Origin: Gilliamella sp. wkB112
GTDB lineage: Bacteria; Pseudomonadota; Gammaproteobacteria; Enterobacterales; Orbaceae
Reading direction: 5' to 3'
Length of the DNA: 64,000 bases
Assembly (NCBI RefSeq): GCF_001690685.1
Contig: NZ_LZGL01000009.1
Location: forward strand, 62,001 to 126,000
The notes beneath the pieces are model-generated. The model did no database searches. It saw nothing but the letters and a program-made list of their open reading frames with translations, and was not told where the DNA came from. The translations under genes were made by a program, and so were the position numbers. Of this stretch, positions 29,505-40,369 are shown piece by piece. The stretch's first letter is position 1; each line of letters opens with the position of its first letter.

Positions 29505-29587
29505 AAATATTATTGGTGGGAAATTAAGTACACTCATTAAAAAGCTTTTTTAATAAATAATCACAACAAAAAATTTTCTATATATAG

Positions 29588-29619
29588 TGAATCCTGCTGT
29601 TCACATTTAGCAGGATTCA
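29588..29619 (-). terminator. pepD terminator
   Basis: Arms TGAATCCTGCT and AGCAGGATTCA enclose a 10-base loop just past the pepD stop codon. The following minus-strand sequence is AT-rich but has no long T-run. Confidence 0.7.
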
Positions 29620-29629
29620 TTTATTAAGT

Positions 29630-31093
29630 TTATTTTAAATGTTTTGCTGATTTTAGTATGGCTATAAGGAGTTCCCAATAGCGATAAACACTTTGGATAT
29701 TTACTTTTTCATCTGGTGAATGTGGCGAAACAATAGTCGGCCCTATTGAAATCATATCCATATTTGGATAAGCCTTTTTAAATAATCCACATTCAAGTCC
29801 AGCATGGATCACCATAATTTTGGGATACTCAGAAAATATTTCATAATATTTTTCTTTAGATAGTTGCAATAAATTAGAATCTAAATTAGGTTCCCAACCA
29901 GAATAACCACCACTTATTTCGTAATTAGCATTAGCTAATTGACTATGTGAAATCAGTGTAGACACAACAGCATCTTTAGCACTATCGATCTGTGAACGAA
30001 TTAAGAAAATAGCACTAATTTGATTATCTTTAATATCTAGAATACCTAAATTAAGCGAGGTTTCAACCACTCCAGCTAGTTGACCGCTCATGCGCACAAC
30101 GCCATTAGGAGCAGTATGTAGCCAATTAATTATTCTATTTTGATTTTCAGTTGTTAACACACGTTTAACTTTATCGGCTTCTACTTCCGATAAGGTAATT
30201 TCGATATTAGGTTCTACATGCCCTAATTCATTACTTAAAACATTTTTATACTGATTAATGATAGATTTTAGTTTAGGTAGATCATCTTTGCTTAAAGCTA
30301 TTTCAGCAAAGGCTTCTCTCGGGATGGCATTACGTAAAGAACCACCATTAATATCGGCAAGTCTAAATGGAATATCTTGAGCATATTCTGCTAAAAAACG
30401 CGCCATTAGTTTGATGGCATTACCTCGACCAAGATGAATGTCACAACCAGAATGCCCACCTTTTAAACCTTTAAGGGAAACTTTTAAATAACAATCAAAT
30501 TTTTCTGGCATCACTGCGTAAGTAACCGGGAATGTTGCCGTAAAATCGACTCCACCGGCGCAACCTGTAAAAATTTCCCCTTCATCTTCAGAATCAGTAT
30601 TAATTAAATATTGGCTGGTTAACCAGTTGGGTTGTAATCCAAAAGCTCCAAACATACCAGTTTCTTCAGATACAGTAACTAAAACTTCAATGGGACCATG
30701 CTCTACAGCAGGATCAACTAATACAGCGAGTGCGGAAGCTAAACCAACGCCATTATCTGCCCCTAAAGTTGTACCTTTAGCCTTTACCCATTCACCATCA
30801 ACATAGGCTTGAATAGGATCAGTAAGAAAATCATGTTCAGTGCCTTCATTTTTCTGTGGCACCATATCCATATGAGCTTGTAGAGCAATAGATGGGCAGT
30901 TTTCCATCTCTTTTGTGGCAGGTTTAGTTAATAAAATATTACCAGTTTTATCAATCTTATAATCAATACTATGTGAATTTGCAAAGTCGACAATATATTT
31001 AGTTATCATTTGTTCATGATGTGATGGACGGGGAATTTTACAAATATCGTTAAAGATTTGCCAAACAAAATTTGGTTTCAATGTTGAAAGCAT
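29630..31093 (-). CDS. pepD: Cytosol aminoacyl-histidine dipeptidase
   Basis: PepD is an M20-family zinc dipeptidase with broad specificity, including carnosine-like Xaa-His peptides. Its 487 residues match E. coli PepD (485). Zinc-ligand regions are visible: LQAHMDMVPQKN, LGADNGVG, TVSEETGMFGA and IHAGLECGLFK. It is encoded upstream of argC on the same strand but is separated from it by a terminator and the ArgR operator. Confidence 0.94.
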   Translation of the reverse strand: MLSTLKPNFVWQIFNDICKIPRPSHHEQMITKYIVDFANSHSIDYKIDKTGNILLTKPATKEMENCPSIALQAHMDMVPQKNEGTEHDFLTDPIQAYVDGEWVKAKGTTLGADNGVGLASALAVLVDPAVEHGPIEVLVTVSEETGMFGAFGLQPNWLTSQYLINTDSEDEGEIFTGCAGGVDFTATFPVTYAVMPEKFDCYLKVSLKGLKGGHSGCDIHLGRGNAIKLMARFLAEYAQDIPFRLADINGGSLRNAIPREAFAEIALSKDDLPKLKSIINQYKNVLSNELGHVEPNIEITLSEVEADKVKRVLTTENQNRIINWLHTAPNGVVRMSGQLAGVVETSLNLGILDIKDNQISAIFLIRSQIDSAKDAVVSTLISHSQLANANYEISGGYSGWEPNLDSNLLQLSKEKYYEIFSEYPKIMVIHAGLECGLFKKAYPNMDMISIGPTIVSPHSPDEKVNIQSVYRYWELLIAILKSAKHLK

Positions 31094-31243
31094 AATACAA
31101 CCTCAATATTAAGTGCGGAATAAATTAATGGGTAGTTTTTTTTGTCTAATCACTCTATAATAAGGTGCAATTTTACATCTATTTTTAGTCTATTAATATT
31201 AATTTATTTTATTAGCCCATTCGATTAAAGTTGCAGGTCACAC

Positions 31244-31777
31244 ATGTCAATAAAACAAACATTATCAGATCAAGAAATTCAAGCCCAAAAACAACACAAA
31301 GCAGAGCTTATTGCTGAAAAGAAAAAATTTACTGTTACATGGGAAATGTTGCAAGCCTATGGGCGCCAACTTTCAGAACGCTTATTACCAGCTAATCAAT
31401 GGAAAGGAATTATTGCTGTTAGCCGCGGTGGACTCGTTCCTGCTGCTATTTTAGCTCGTGAGTTAAGTATACGTTATGTCGATACAGTATGTATTTCAAG
31501 TTATGATCATGATCATCAACGTGAAAAATTGATCTTAAAACAAGCTAATGGTGATGGTGAAGGATTTATTGTGGTTGACGATTTAGTTGATACTGGTGGT
31601 ACTGCTCACACTATTCGTGAAATGTATCCAAAAGCTCACTTTGTAACAATTTTTGCCAAACCTGCAGGTAAAGCTCTTGTCGATGATTATATCATTGACA
31701 TAGCACAAGATACATGGATAGAGCAACCATGGGATACTGGAGTGATGTTTGTAAAACCAATTAGCGATCACAAATAA
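31244..31777 (+). CDS. gpt: Xanthine-guanine phosphoribosyltransferase
   Basis: Gpt salvages xanthine and guanine using PRPP. The core matches E. coli Gpt closely: [47 protein letters not shown] and the PRPP loop [12 protein letters not shown]. The length is 177 rather than 152 because of about 25 extra N-terminal residues rich in Lys, Gln and Glu. No internal ATG is available at the E. coli start, so the extension is probably real. It begins the conserved order gpt-frsA-(...)-proB-proA. Confidence 0.93.
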   Translation: MSIKQTLSDQEIQAQKQHKAELIAEKKKFTVTWEMLQAYGRQLSERLLPANQWKGIIAVSRGGLVPAAILARELSIRYVDTVCISSYDHDHQREKLILKQANGDGEGFIVVDDLVDTGGTAHTIREMYPKAHFVTIFAKPAGKALVDDYIIDIAQDTWIEQPWDTGVMFVKPISDHK

Positions 31778-31796
31778 TAAGGAAGTTATAGTTGTT

Positions 31797-33053
31797 ATGA
31801 CATCAATTCAGAATCTATCTGAACAGATATTTAAACCTCAGTTTGATTATCCTGAGACTTCAACACTCATTAAACGTATCGATAATAGTGATGGTCTCAG
31901 TATTAGTCCTATGGATGGGGAAAGTAATTCTCATTGGTATCGAATTGTTAATCCAATTTTATGGTATTGGCGTGGATTACCGAAACTAGAAATTGAAGAA
32001 GTATTGTCTAAAATTGCTGTTTCAACAAAAAAACCTGTTAATAACCAGTGGTTAGATTCGATAGCTGGTTATCAACCAGGAAATTGGATTTATGAGTTTT
32101 TGAATCAGGCAGCTACATGGCAAGCCAAAGCTGATGCAATTGATAAAACTAATCTTACTGATATCAATAAAGCCAATTTATGTAACTATTATTTAATTGC
32201 TAGTGAATATTGTAGCATTGCCAGTTATCCTCATTTTAAAAATGATGAACTTGCTATGTATGCACAAACTTGTGCTTATCAAGCATATAATAAAGCGCTA
32301 AGTTATTCTCCATATACGATCAAAGAACTTGAATTTAAAGTTCAAAATCAAACCGTAAAATCAATATTACATTTACCTAAAACCGAAGCCACCTGCCCTG
32401 TAGTATTGATGTGTAACGGTTTGAGTAATTTACAAATTGATTTTTATCGTTATTTTAATGAGTTTTTAGCTCCCAAAGGGATAGCGATGTTAACCATCGA
32501 TTTACCTTCTGTTGGTCATAGCCGTGGTCTTGATTTGACACAAAATAGTAGTCAAATTCATCAAGCTGTATTAGAACAACTATCATCAATTCCATGGATT
32601 GACGATAGTCGGGTAATTTTAGCAGGCTTCCGATTTGGTTCACATATTGCTACTCGCTTAGCTCATTTAATGCCCAATAAAATAAAAGGATTATTTAACT
32701 TTACTCCATTAATTCATCAAATATTTGTTGATAAGGAACTGCAACAACACCTTCCTAATGTTTATAAAGATATGTTAGCGAGTCGTTTAGGATTACCAAC
32801 TATCTCTAATCAACAATTAGCCGCAGAATTGAATTATTTCTCATTAAAAAAACAAGGTATTTTAACCCATGTTTGCCTTGTACCAGTCATGAATATAATT
32901 TTTGAAGATGATAAGTTAAGTAATAATTTAGAAGCTAAATTGATTCAATCAGCTAAGCAAAATAAAATAATTACTGTACCAAAAACTCCATTACAAAAAA
33001 GTTTACATGATGCTTTAGAACAATCAGCCAATTGGATGCAATCTATTTTGTAA
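31797..33053 (+). CDS. frsA: FrsA-type esterase
   Basis: FrsA (YafA) is an alpha/beta-hydrolase-fold protein reported to act as an esterase and to influence the switch between fermentation and respiration. Its 418 residues match E. coli (414). The N-terminus contains [13 protein letters not shown] and [11 protein letters not shown]. The hydrolase part has [25 protein letters not shown] and [12 protein letters not shown], where the usual GxSxG nucleophile serine is not in its place. It lies 19 bases behind gpt, as in E. coli. Confidence 0.9.
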   Translation: MTSIQNLSEQIFKPQFDYPETSTLIKRIDNSDGLSISPMDGESNSHWYRIVNPILWYWRGLPKLEIEEVLSKIAVSTKKPVNNQWLDSIAGYQPGNWIYEFLNQAATWQAKADAIDKTNLTDINKANLCNYYLIASEYCSIASYPHFKNDELAMYAQTCAYQAYNKALSYSPYTIKELEFKVQNQTVKSILHLPKTEATCPVVLMCNGLSNLQIDFYRYFNEFLAPKGIAMLTIDLPSVGHSRGLDLTQNSSQIHQAVLEQLSSIPWIDDSRVILAGFRFGSHIATRLAHLMPNKIKGLFNFTPLIHQIFVDKELQQHLPNVYKDMLASRLGLPTISNQQLAAELNYFSLKKQGILTHVCLVPVMNIIFEDDKLSNNLEAKLIQSAKQNKIITVPKTPLQKSLHDALEQSANWMQSIL

Positions 33054-33078
33054 TAGTCTAATTTATAAGGGGATTGCT

Positions 33079-34188
33079 ATGACTAATAACAAACAACAAA
33101 TTGTTGTTGTTAAATTAGGTACCAGTGTGTTAACTGGTGGCACTAAACAATTAGATCGTGCCCGTATAGTTGAACTTATTCGGCAATGTGCTTATTTGCA
33201 TCAAAATGGGCATAAAATTGTTATTGTCACTTCCGGCGCTATAGCTGCTGGTCGTGAATATCTTAATTTTCCAAATCTACCTAATACGGTTGCTTCTAAA
33301 CAATTACTTGCATCAGTTGGGCAAAGCAAATTAATTCAACTTTGGGAGCAATTATTTTCTATATATAAAATCTACATAGGACAAATGTTATTAACTCGGG
33401 CCGATTTAGAAGATCGGGAGCGATTCTTAAATGCTCAAGATGCACTTAAGGCTATGTTAGATAATAATATTATACCAATAATTAATGAAAATGATGCGGT
33501 AGCAACTGCCGAAATAAAAGTTGGTGATAACGATAATTTATCAGCCCTTGCTGCTATTTTAGCGGAAGCAAATAAACTAATATTATTAACTGATTTAGAT
33601 GGATTATATACAGCGGATCCGCGAACTGACAGTACTGCTAAATTGATTAATGAAGTTGAGCATATTGATGATAATTTGCGTAGTATTGCGGGGGATAGTG
33701 TTTCGGGACTTGGTACTGGAGGTATGAGTACTAAGCTACAAGCTGCAGAAGTAGCAGGTAGTGCCGGTATCGAAGTAATTATAGCTGCAGGTAATAAAGC
33801 CAATGTGATTATTGATATTGTCGATAATCAGCCTATTGGTACTCGATTTTTAGCACCAAAAACCCCTTTAGAGCACCGTAAACATTGGTTATTTGGAGCC
33901 CCAAAAGCTGGTAAAGTGTATTTAGATGATGGCGCAGTTGATGCTATTTTAAATAATGGTAGCTCATTGTTACCTAAAGGCATCATCAAGGTGGAACAAA
34001 ACTTTTCTCGTGGTGAAGTCATTGATATTTGTAATAAAACAGGTAAAAAGATAGCTCGTGGTGTTAGCCGCTATAATAGTGATGCATTAAAACAAATTGC
34101 CGGGCATCATTCACAGGAGATCAGTCAAATTATTGGTTACGAATATGGTTCAGTGGCAGTGCATCGTAACGATATGATTGTTAATTAA
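33079..34188 (+). CDS. proB: Glutamate 5-kinase
   Basis: ProB phosphorylates glutamate, the first step of proline synthesis. The 369 residues (367 in E. coli) include an amino-acid-kinase domain ([54 protein letters not shown]) and a C-terminal PUA domain. An AAGGGG ribosome site precedes the ATG. An extra gene separates it from proA, unlike in E. coli. Confidence 0.96.
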   Translation: MTNNKQQIVVVKLGTSVLTGGTKQLDRARIVELIRQCAYLHQNGHKIVIVTSGAIAAGREYLNFPNLPNTVASKQLLASVGQSKLIQLWEQLFSIYKIYIGQMLLTRADLEDRERFLNAQDALKAMLDNNIIPIINENDAVATAEIKVGDNDNLSALAAILAEANKLILLTDLDGLYTADPRTDSTAKLINEVEHIDDNLRSIAGDSVSGLGTGGMSTKLQAAEVAGSAGIEVIIAAGNKANVIIDIVDNQPIGTRFLAPKTPLEHRKHWLFGAPKAGKVYLDDGAVDAILNNGSSLLPKGIIKVEQNFSRGEVIDICNKTGKKIARGVSRYNSDALKQIAGHHSQEISQIIGYEYGSVAVHRNDMIVN

Positions 34189-34207
34189 TTATAATAAGGA
34201 ATTAAAA

Positions 34208-34717
34208 TTGAGTATTGAAATAAGTAGCTATTCAGAAAAGTGGGAAAAAGAAGATAGTGAATTGTTTTTTTATCAACGCCGTTATTTAAAAATACTTATT
34301 ACATCTTTAATCTTGCTCTTAGTGATTTACTTTTTTACAGCATTAGCTAATGGATTACCATTATTATATGGGACAGCAATTATTTTGATGATCATTTTTT
34401 TATTATTACGTTGGTCTGAAAAATACATTGTTTTGGGAAAGACCTATATCACCATAAGTAATAATGGGTTTAGTTTAGCCAAACTAATACTTTTTACTCT
34501 TTTTTTCATTGTTTATATTATTATTTATAGCAATCAAAAAAATAAAATGACATGTATTTTATTAAAAAATATTGTAGATATTATTGAAGAAAAACCGGAT
34601 ATATTAATTATTAAACATAAAGTTAATAATGAAACTAAAGATTTTTATGTAGATTTAAATCTAATGTTACCAGCAGATAAAAATTTATTGTTAGAAAAAA
34701 TGCAACTTATTAAATAA
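34208..34717 (+). CDS. Membrane protein inserted between proB and proA
   Basis: This is about 169 residues from a TTG at 34208, chosen because an AAGGA ribosome site sits 7 bases before it; a TTG at 34178 in the same frame has no such site. Two or three hydrophobic segments lie in the first 115 residues ([36 protein letters not shown]). The C-terminal part is polar (about 60 residues). It resembles the YcxB-like type of membrane protein in outline but I cannot name it. It sits 2 bases before the next open frame and so is co-transcribed with proB and proA. Confidence 0.7.
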   Translation: MSIEISSYSEKWEKEDSELFFYQRRYLKILITSLILLLVIYFFTALANGLPLLYGTAIILMIIFLLLRWSEKYIVLGKTYITISNNGFSLAKLILFTLFFIVYIIIYSNQKNKMTCILLKNIVDIIEEKPDILIIKHKVNNETKDFYVDLNLMLPADKNLLLEKMQLIK

Positions 34718-34746
34718 ACTTGCAAAATATAGCACAGGTGGCAACT

Positions 34747-36000
34747 ATGTTAGAACAAATGGGTAAAGCAGCAAAGCTTGCATCGTATCAGTTGGCACAG
34801 TGTTCTACTGCCACAAAAAATCATGTATTAACAGTTATCGCCGATTTATTAGAAAAGCATAGTACTATTATCCTTAAAGCTAATGAACAAGATATGTTAG
34901 AAGCTAAGTCTCAAGGTTTAAGTGCTGCTATTTTAGATCGGTTGTTATTAACAAAAGAACGTTTAATTGCTATTGCTAATGATGTGCGTAAAGTTATTTC
35001 ATTAACCGATCCTATTGGTGAAATTATTGATGGTTCTACTTTAGAAAATGGACTAAAGTTACAACGTAACAGAGTTCCTTTAGGTGTAATCGGTGTTATT
35101 TATGAAGCTCGCCCAAATGTTACCATTGATATTGCTACACTTTGTTTAAAAACAGGTAATGCAGCTATTTTAAGAGGCGGTAAAGAAACAATTCATACTA
35201 ATACTGCTACTATCTCTATTATCCAACAGGCTTTAGATAAAGTAGGTTTACCTAAAACAGCTATTCAATCTATTGATAATCCGGATCGTAAATATATTCA
35301 TGAGTTACTTAAACTCGATAAGTATGTTGATATGATTATTCCTCGAGGTGGTTCGGCATTACACAAATTGTGTCGAGAATATTCAACCATTCCAGTAATC
35401 ACTGGTGGCATTGGTGTTTGTCATATTTTTATGGATGAAAGTATGGATTTTGATAGTGCGTTACCTATTATCATTAATGCTAAAACTCAACGTCCTAGTA
35501 CCTGTAATACGGTGGAAACCTTATTAGTACATACTAAAATTGCTAACGAATTTTTACCAAAATTAAGTCAAATAATGGCTGATAATGGAGTAGTTCTACA
35601 TGCCGATCAAGAATCATTTGCAATTTTAGAATCAGGTGTGGCTAATGTTTTCCCCATAGAAGATACTGAACTTCGCCAAGAATGGCTTTCTAAAGATTTA
35701 AATATCGTAATTGTAAACTCGTTAGAATTGGCTGTAGACCATATCCGCGAATATGGTAGTGGCCATTCAGAAGCTATTTTAACTCGCAGTCTTGCTAATG
35801 CTGAAAAATTCGTTAATTTAGTCGATTCTGCCGCAGTTTATGTTAATGCATCAACTCGCTTTACTGATGGTGGTCAGTTTGGATTGGGAGCAGAAGTTGC
35901 GGTAAGTACACAAAAACTCCATGCCCGAGGACCAATGGGACTGGAAGCGTTAACCACTTATAAATGGATTGGTTTTGGTGATGATCTAGTTCGGCAATAG
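34747..36000 (+). CDS. proA: Gamma-glutamyl phosphate reductase
   Basis: ProA reduces glutamyl phosphate to the semialdehyde in proline synthesis. The start is the ATG at 34747: AGGTGG precedes it, the N-terminus [18 protein letters not shown] aligns with E. coli, and the length becomes 417, the same as E. coli. Motifs: [19 protein letters not shown] and the cysteine site [15 protein letters not shown]. It ends with a hairpin shared with yegQ. Confidence 0.96.
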   Translation: MLEQMGKAAKLASYQLAQCSTATKNHVLTVIADLLEKHSTIILKANEQDMLEAKSQGLSAAILDRLLLTKERLIAIANDVRKVISLTDPIGEIIDGSTLENGLKLQRNRVPLGVIGVIYEARPNVTIDIATLCLKTGNAAILRGGKETIHTNTATISIIQQALDKVGLPKTAIQSIDNPDRKYIHELLKLDKYVDMIIPRGGSALHKLCREYSTIPVITGGIGVCHIFMDESMDFDSALPIIINAKTQRPSTCNTVETLLVHTKIANEFLPKLSQIMADNGVVLHADQESFAILESGVANVFPIEDTELRQEWLSKDLNIVIVNSLELAVDHIREYGSGHSEAILTRSLANAEKFVNLVDSAAVYVNASTRFTDGGQFGLGAEVAVSTQKLHARGPMGLEALTTYKWIGFGDDLVRQ

Positions 36001-36013
36001 CCATTTTAGAAAT

Positions 36014-36036
36014 AGCTGTGTGAGTTATACACAGCT
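36014..36036. terminator. Hairpin between convergent proA and yegQ
   Basis: The arms AGCTGTGT and ACACAGCT lie 13 bases past the proA stop codon. Flanking A/T runs suggest it serves both directions. Confidence 0.6.
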
Positions 36037-36054
36037 GTATTTAATTAAAAAAAT

Positions 36055-37398
36055 TTAGTTGAAATTACGCATAAGTAAAGCATAATTTAAATCGATCTCT
36101 TCTGGGATTGGAATATATATGATATGCCCATCTCCTAATCCTGCAGGTACAGGCTGACCTTTTTTATTTTCCATTCGCTCAATTATAAAAGTAGTATTCC
36201 CCTTTGGGGTCATCATTTCCACACTATCACCAACAGAAAACTTATTTTTAACAATAATTTCAGCAAGTCCATTTAAACGTTCACCACTAAACTCACCCAC
36301 AAATTGTTGGCGATCTGATACTGAATGACTATGCACATAATTTTGCATCTCATCATGCTTATGGCGACGTAAAAAACCTTCGGTATAACCCCGATGGGCT
36401 AATGATTCAAGTTCATTTAGTAGTTTTGGATCAAAAGGTTTACCTTCGCTTGCGGCATCAATAGCTTGGCGGTAAACTTGTGCCGTTCTAGCACAATAAT
36501 AAAAGGATTTGGTACGTCCTTCTATTTTTAATGAATGTACTCCGATTTTAGTTAAGTCCTCAACTAATTCTACAGCCCTTAAATCTTTAGAATTCATAAT
36601 ATAAGTACCATGCTCATCTTCAAAGGCTTGCATATATTCGCCAGGACGACCAGATTCCTCTAACATAAATAACTTGTTAGTAGGTTGACCTTCACTTAAA
36701 GTAGATTCTATTTGTTGTACTGGGATTGGTTCACTTTTATGCACTATTTGCCCTACTTCATCTTCTTTACCTTCGGAAACCTTATATTCCCATCGGCAAG
36801 CATTGGTACATGTTCCTTGGTTCGAATCGCGCTTATTAATATAACCCGAAAGTAGACACCGGCCGGAATATGCCATACACAGCGCTCCATGTATAAAGAC
36901 TTCTAACTCCATATGTGGTACTTTTTCGCGAATTTCAGCAATTTCATCCAATGATAATTCACGGGATAAGACCACGCGAGTTAAACCAATTTTATGCCAG
37001 AATTCAACCGTTGCCCAATTGACAGCATTAGATTGCACTGACAAATGGATTTCCATTTCAGGAAAATTTTCCCGAACCAACATAATCAAACCAGGATCTG
37101 ACATGATGAATGCATCAGGTTGCATATTAACAATAGGTTCTAAATCGCGAATAAATGTTTTCAATTTAGAATTATGAGGAGCAATGTTCACTACAACATA
37201 GAATTTTTTGCCTTGCGCATGGGCTTCATTAATACCAATAGCTAAGTTTTCATGATTGAATTCGTTATTACGCACACGTAAACTATAACGCGGTTGTCCT
37301 GCATATACGGCATCGGCACCATAAGCAAAAGCATAGCGCATATTCTTAAGAGAACCAGCAGGAGAAAGTAATTCTGGTTTTGCATACAAAATTGTCAT
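36055..37398 (-). CDS. trhP (yegQ): tRNA 5-hydroxyuridine synthesis protein (U32-peptidase family)
   Basis: YegQ/TrhP belongs to the U32 'peptidase' family and is needed with prephenate to make 5-hydroxyuridine at tRNA position 34. That is the precursor CmoB modifies; cmoA and cmoB are also in this window. With the start at 37398 (MTILYAKPELLSPAG) the protein has 447 residues, close to E. coli YegQ (453). An ATG 32 codons further up is possible but not supported by homology. Four conserved cysteines of the U32 iron-sulfur type are seen in HGALCMAYSGRCLLSG and QGTCTNACRWEY. Confidence 0.92.
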   Translation of the reverse strand: MTILYAKPELLSPAGSLKNMRYAFAYGADAVYAGQPRYSLRVRNNEFNHENLAIGINEAHAQGKKFYVVVNIAPHNSKLKTFIRDLEPIVNMQPDAFIMSDPGLIMLVRENFPEMEIHLSVQSNAVNWATVEFWHKIGLTRVVLSRELSLDEIAEIREKVPHMELEVFIHGALCMAYSGRCLLSGYINKRDSNQGTCTNACRWEYKVSEGKEDEVGQIVHKSEPIPVQQIESTLSEGQPTNKLFMLEESGRPGEYMQAFEDEHGTYIMNSKDLRAVELVEDLTKIGVHSLKIEGRTKSFYYCARTAQVYRQAIDAASEGKPFDPKLLNELESLAHRGYTEGFLRRHKHDEMQNYVHSHSVSDRQQFVGEFSGERLNGLAEIIVKNKFSVGDSVEMMTPKGNTTFIIERMENKKGQPVPAGLGDGHIIYIPIPEEIDLNYALLMRNFN

Positions 37399-37591
37399 TA
37401 AAAATGCCTCTGATTTCAAGTCAGTATTACCTTTTAGGTAATAGATTAAGCAAAATAGGATGGGCATTTTACGCTTTAGGACCACCATTGGCAAATTTAT
37501 TAAGTGAATGGTATGCAGTTTAATTACTTAATTTTATTTTCTATGAAAATAAGTTAAGCGTTAAGCGCATTATTGAATAATTGACTGGCAA

Positions 37592-37613
37592 TATTGTGAT
37601 TAATCTCACATAA
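37592..37613 (+). promoter_or_regulatory. CRP binding site before the glycerate operon
   Basis: TGTGATTAATCTCACA is a perfect TGTGA-N6-TCACA. A TATTAT -10-like box at 37632-37637 would put the site centre near -41.5, a class II position. This implies cAMP-CRP control of the permease, kinase and regulator genes. Confidence 0.8.
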
Positions 37614-37749
37614 CATCATAACAATGCCCAATATTATTTAATATATTCCCTCTTTTTTTAGGCAAAATCACATAACACAAACAAGAAACACAAGAATAAA
37701 ATTAATAATCCTAGAAATCTAATATTAGATAAAAAAAAGGGGAATATTA

Positions 37750-39051
37750 ATGACTGAAATAATTAGTTGGTATGGAGCTTTAATTGGGCTATTTTTAGCT
37801 ATTTTTTTAATTTTAAAAGGTATCAATCCAGTTTATTCACTATTTTTTGGAGCAATAATTGGTGCTTTTATCGGTGGAGCAAATTTGATCCAAACAGTAT
37901 CAATTTTGACTAGTGGAACACAAAGTATTATGGGAACCGTAATTCGAGTGTTAGCTGCGGGGATTTTAGCTGGTGTAATGATGGAGTCAGGAGCAGCCGA
38001 AACTATTGCTCAAGCTGTTGTCAAAAAATTAGGTGAAAAAAAAGCGTTATTAGCGTTAGCTTTAGCCACCGGACTTATTACAGCTTCAGGAGTATTTATT
38101 CCTGTCGCAGTGTTAATTGTTGCTCCTATCGCTTTATCTGTAGGCAATAAAATGGGTATATCACGATTGGCATTATTATTAGCATTGTCTGGTGGGGGAA
38201 AAGCAGGCAATATTATCTCGCCTAATCCCAATACGATTGCGGCTGCTAATGGATTTGATTTAAGCCTAAGTGATGTAATGATCGCTGGTTTTATACCTGC
38301 AATTTTTGGTTTAATAGCAACAGTAGTTATAGCTTCATTAATTAAAAATAAAGGTGATAAAGTCACTACCGATGAAGTTTTAGCTCTGAAGAAAAATGAT
38401 GAAGAGCAAAATAATAATCCATCCTTAGGTAAATCAATTGTTGCTCCTGTTACTGCAATTATTTTATTAATGATAAATCCTATAGGTAATATTTTTCATA
38501 TTGAAGTATTAGCGAACCTAAAAATTGATGCATTATATGTTTTACCAGTCGCTGGTATGATTGGTATGTTAGCTATGGGCCAACATCGCAAAATTGCTAT
38601 GTATACTAAATCTGGCATTGATAAAATGACACCAACTGTATTAATCTTAGTCGGTGCTGGAGCTATAGCGGGTTTAATTGGTGCATCTAATCTAGCCAAC
38701 CAAGTAATTTCTATCATTGAATCAATAGGTATATCTGGTTACTATTTATCACCTATTTCAGGTATTTTAATGGCTGCAGCCACTGCATCTACTTCAACGG
38801 GTGTAATTTTGGCAACTGGCACATTTGGTTCAACAATTATAGATATGGGGATACCAGCTATTAGTGCAGCAGTCATGATGCATACTGGGGCAACAGTAAT
38901 TGATTCATTGCCACAAGGAAACTACTTCCACGTCACTGGTAATAGTATGAATATGTCAATCAAACAACGTATGAGGTTAATTCCATATGAAGCCCTTGTT
39001 GGTGGCACAATGACACTTGTCGCTACTATTATTTATGACTTTTTCATTTAA
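37750..39051 (+). CDS. GntP-family permease (probable glycerate/aldarate uptake)
   Basis: An integral membrane permease of 433 residues with about 12 helices. Glycine-rich segments such as GAIIGAFIGGANLIQTV, SGGGKAGNIISPNPNTIAAA and ATASTSTGVILATGTFGS are typical of GntP/gluconate:H+ symporters. The next gene is a glycerate kinase and the one after that a CdaR activator, so the cargo is more likely glycerate or a related sugar acid than gluconate. An AAAGGGGAA ribosome site precedes the ATG. Confidence 0.87.
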   Translation: MTEIISWYGALIGLFLAIFLILKGINPVYSLFFGAIIGAFIGGANLIQTVSILTSGTQSIMGTVIRVLAAGILAGVMMESGAAETIAQAVVKKLGEKKALLALALATGLITASGVFIPVAVLIVAPIALSVGNKMGISRLALLLALSGGGKAGNIISPNPNTIAAANGFDLSLSDVMIAGFIPAIFGLIATVVIASLIKNKGDKVTTDEVLALKKNDEEQNNNPSLGKSIVAPVTAIILLMINPIGNIFHIEVLANLKIDALYVLPVAGMIGMLAMGQHRKIAMYTKSGIDKMTPTVLILVGAGAIAGLIGASNLANQVISIIESIGISGYYLSPISGILMAAATASTSTGVILATGTFGSTIIDMGIPAISAAVMMHTGATVIDSLPQGNYFHVTGNSMNMSIKQRMRLIPYEALVGGTMTLVATIIYDFFI

Positions 39052-39067
39052 ATCAGGAAATAATTTT

Positions 39068-40213
39068 ATGAAACAAAAAACTTTTGTACTTGCTCCCGAT
39101 TCTTTTAAAGAAAGTATGACAGCCAAAGAAGTTTGTAAAGCAATTGAATCAGGTATAAAAAAAATATTCACTGATGCTAATTTTATTCATGTGCCGATGG
39201 CTGATGGCGGTGAAGGAACAACTCAATCGTTGGTAGATGCAACAAATGGAACACTTCATTCTTGTCAGGTTACGGGACCATTAGGCGATACCGTTACTGC
39301 TCATTATGGAATTTTAGGCGATAATACAACTGCAGTGATAGAAATGGCTTCTGCCAGTGGAATTCAGCTGGTAGCTAAAGAAAATCGTAATCCTTTAATC
39401 ACAACGACTTATGGCACTGGTGAATTAATTCTTGCTTGTCTTAAACATGGAATAAAAAAAATCATTCTTGGTATCGGTGGTAGTGCTACCAATGATGGTG
39501 GTGCAGGTATGGCTCAAGCACTTGGTGTTAAATTTTATGATAAAGATAATAATCTATTAGGTAAAGGTGGTGGAGAATTAGGTAAATTGGCAAAAATTGA
39601 TATAACTAATATTAATCCTTTACTTAAGAGCGTAGAATTTATCGTTGCCAGTGATGTAACTAATCCTTTATGTGGAGAGAAAGGTGCTTCAAGCGTATTT
39701 GGTCCACAAAAAGGAGCTACGCCTGAAATGGTTGAACAACTTGATAATAATCTTAAACATTATGCATCAGTTATTAAAGCACAGTTAGGAAAAGATGTGG
39801 CTTCTATTCCTGGAGCCGGAGCTGCTGGTGGTTTAGGGGCAGGTTTAATGGCATTTACTAATAGTACTATGGAAAAAGGTATCAATATTGTTACTCATTA
39901 CAGTGGATTATATGAAAAATTAAAAGGAGCGGATTTTTGTTTCACTGGAGAAGGTGGAATTGATTTTCAAACAAAATTTGGAAAAACACCGTTTGGTGTT
40001 GCGCAAATTGCTAAAAGCCAAAATATTCCAGTTATAGTTCTTGCGGGAACATTAGGAAAAAATATTGAAGAGCTTTATCCTGAAGGTATAGATGCCATTT
40101 TTGGCATTATTCCCAGTGCTGAGAAAATTGAAGATTTATTAATTAATGGCTTTAGAAATATTGAGCGTACCAGTGAAAATATAGCGCGTTTAATTAAAAT
40201 AGCTCAAAATTAA
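39068..40213 (+). CDS. Glycerate 2-kinase (GarK type)
   Basis: This kinase phosphorylates D-glycerate to 2-phosphoglycerate, feeding glycolysis. Starting at the ATG at 39068, which has an AGGAAAT ribosome site, gives 381 residues, as in E. coli GarK. An earlier in-frame start at 39017 lies inside the permease gene and is rejected. Motifs include VLAPDSFKESMTA, ADGGEGTTQSLVDAT, LGIGGSATNDGGAGMAQALG and GEGGIDFQTKFGKTP. A terminator lies downstream. Confidence 0.94.
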   Translation: MKQKTFVLAPDSFKESMTAKEVCKAIESGIKKIFTDANFIHVPMADGGEGTTQSLVDATNGTLHSCQVTGPLGDTVTAHYGILGDNTTAVIEMASASGIQLVAKENRNPLITTTYGTGELILACLKHGIKKIILGIGGSATNDGGAGMAQALGVKFYDKDNNLLGKGGGELGKLAKIDITNINPLLKSVEFIVASDVTNPLCGEKGASSVFGPQKGATPEMVEQLDNNLKHYASVIKAQLGKDVASIPGAGAAGGLGAGLMAFTNSTMEKGINIVTHYSGLYEKLKGADFCFTGEGGIDFQTKFGKTPFGVAQIAKSQNIPVIVLAGTLGKNIEELYPEGIDAIFGIIPSAEKIEDLLINGFRNIERTSENIARLIKIAQN

Positions 40214-40232
40214 CTATTTGTTTATAAACAAT

Positions 40233-40273
40233 AAAAAGGGAGATAAAAGTGATTGCCAATTTACTCCCTTTTT
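40233..40273 (+). terminator. Terminator after the glycerate kinase gene
   Basis: AAAAAGGGAG pairs with CTCCCTTTTT, with inner TAAA/TTTA pairs, 19 bases past the stop. The regulator gene that follows therefore likely has its own promoter. Confidence 0.85.
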
Positions 40274-40369
40274 CATAAATAACAATGTTATTACCCGACT
40301 ATAAAGAAAAATAAAATATATAGTTTATTTTAATGTATTTCTTCATTTTATTAATATAACAGAGGTTAT

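Noticed and set aside
39017-39067. Upstream in-frame start for the glycerate kinase
   Set aside because: It overlaps the permease gene and adds residues without homology; the ATG at 39068 has the ribosome site and the family length.
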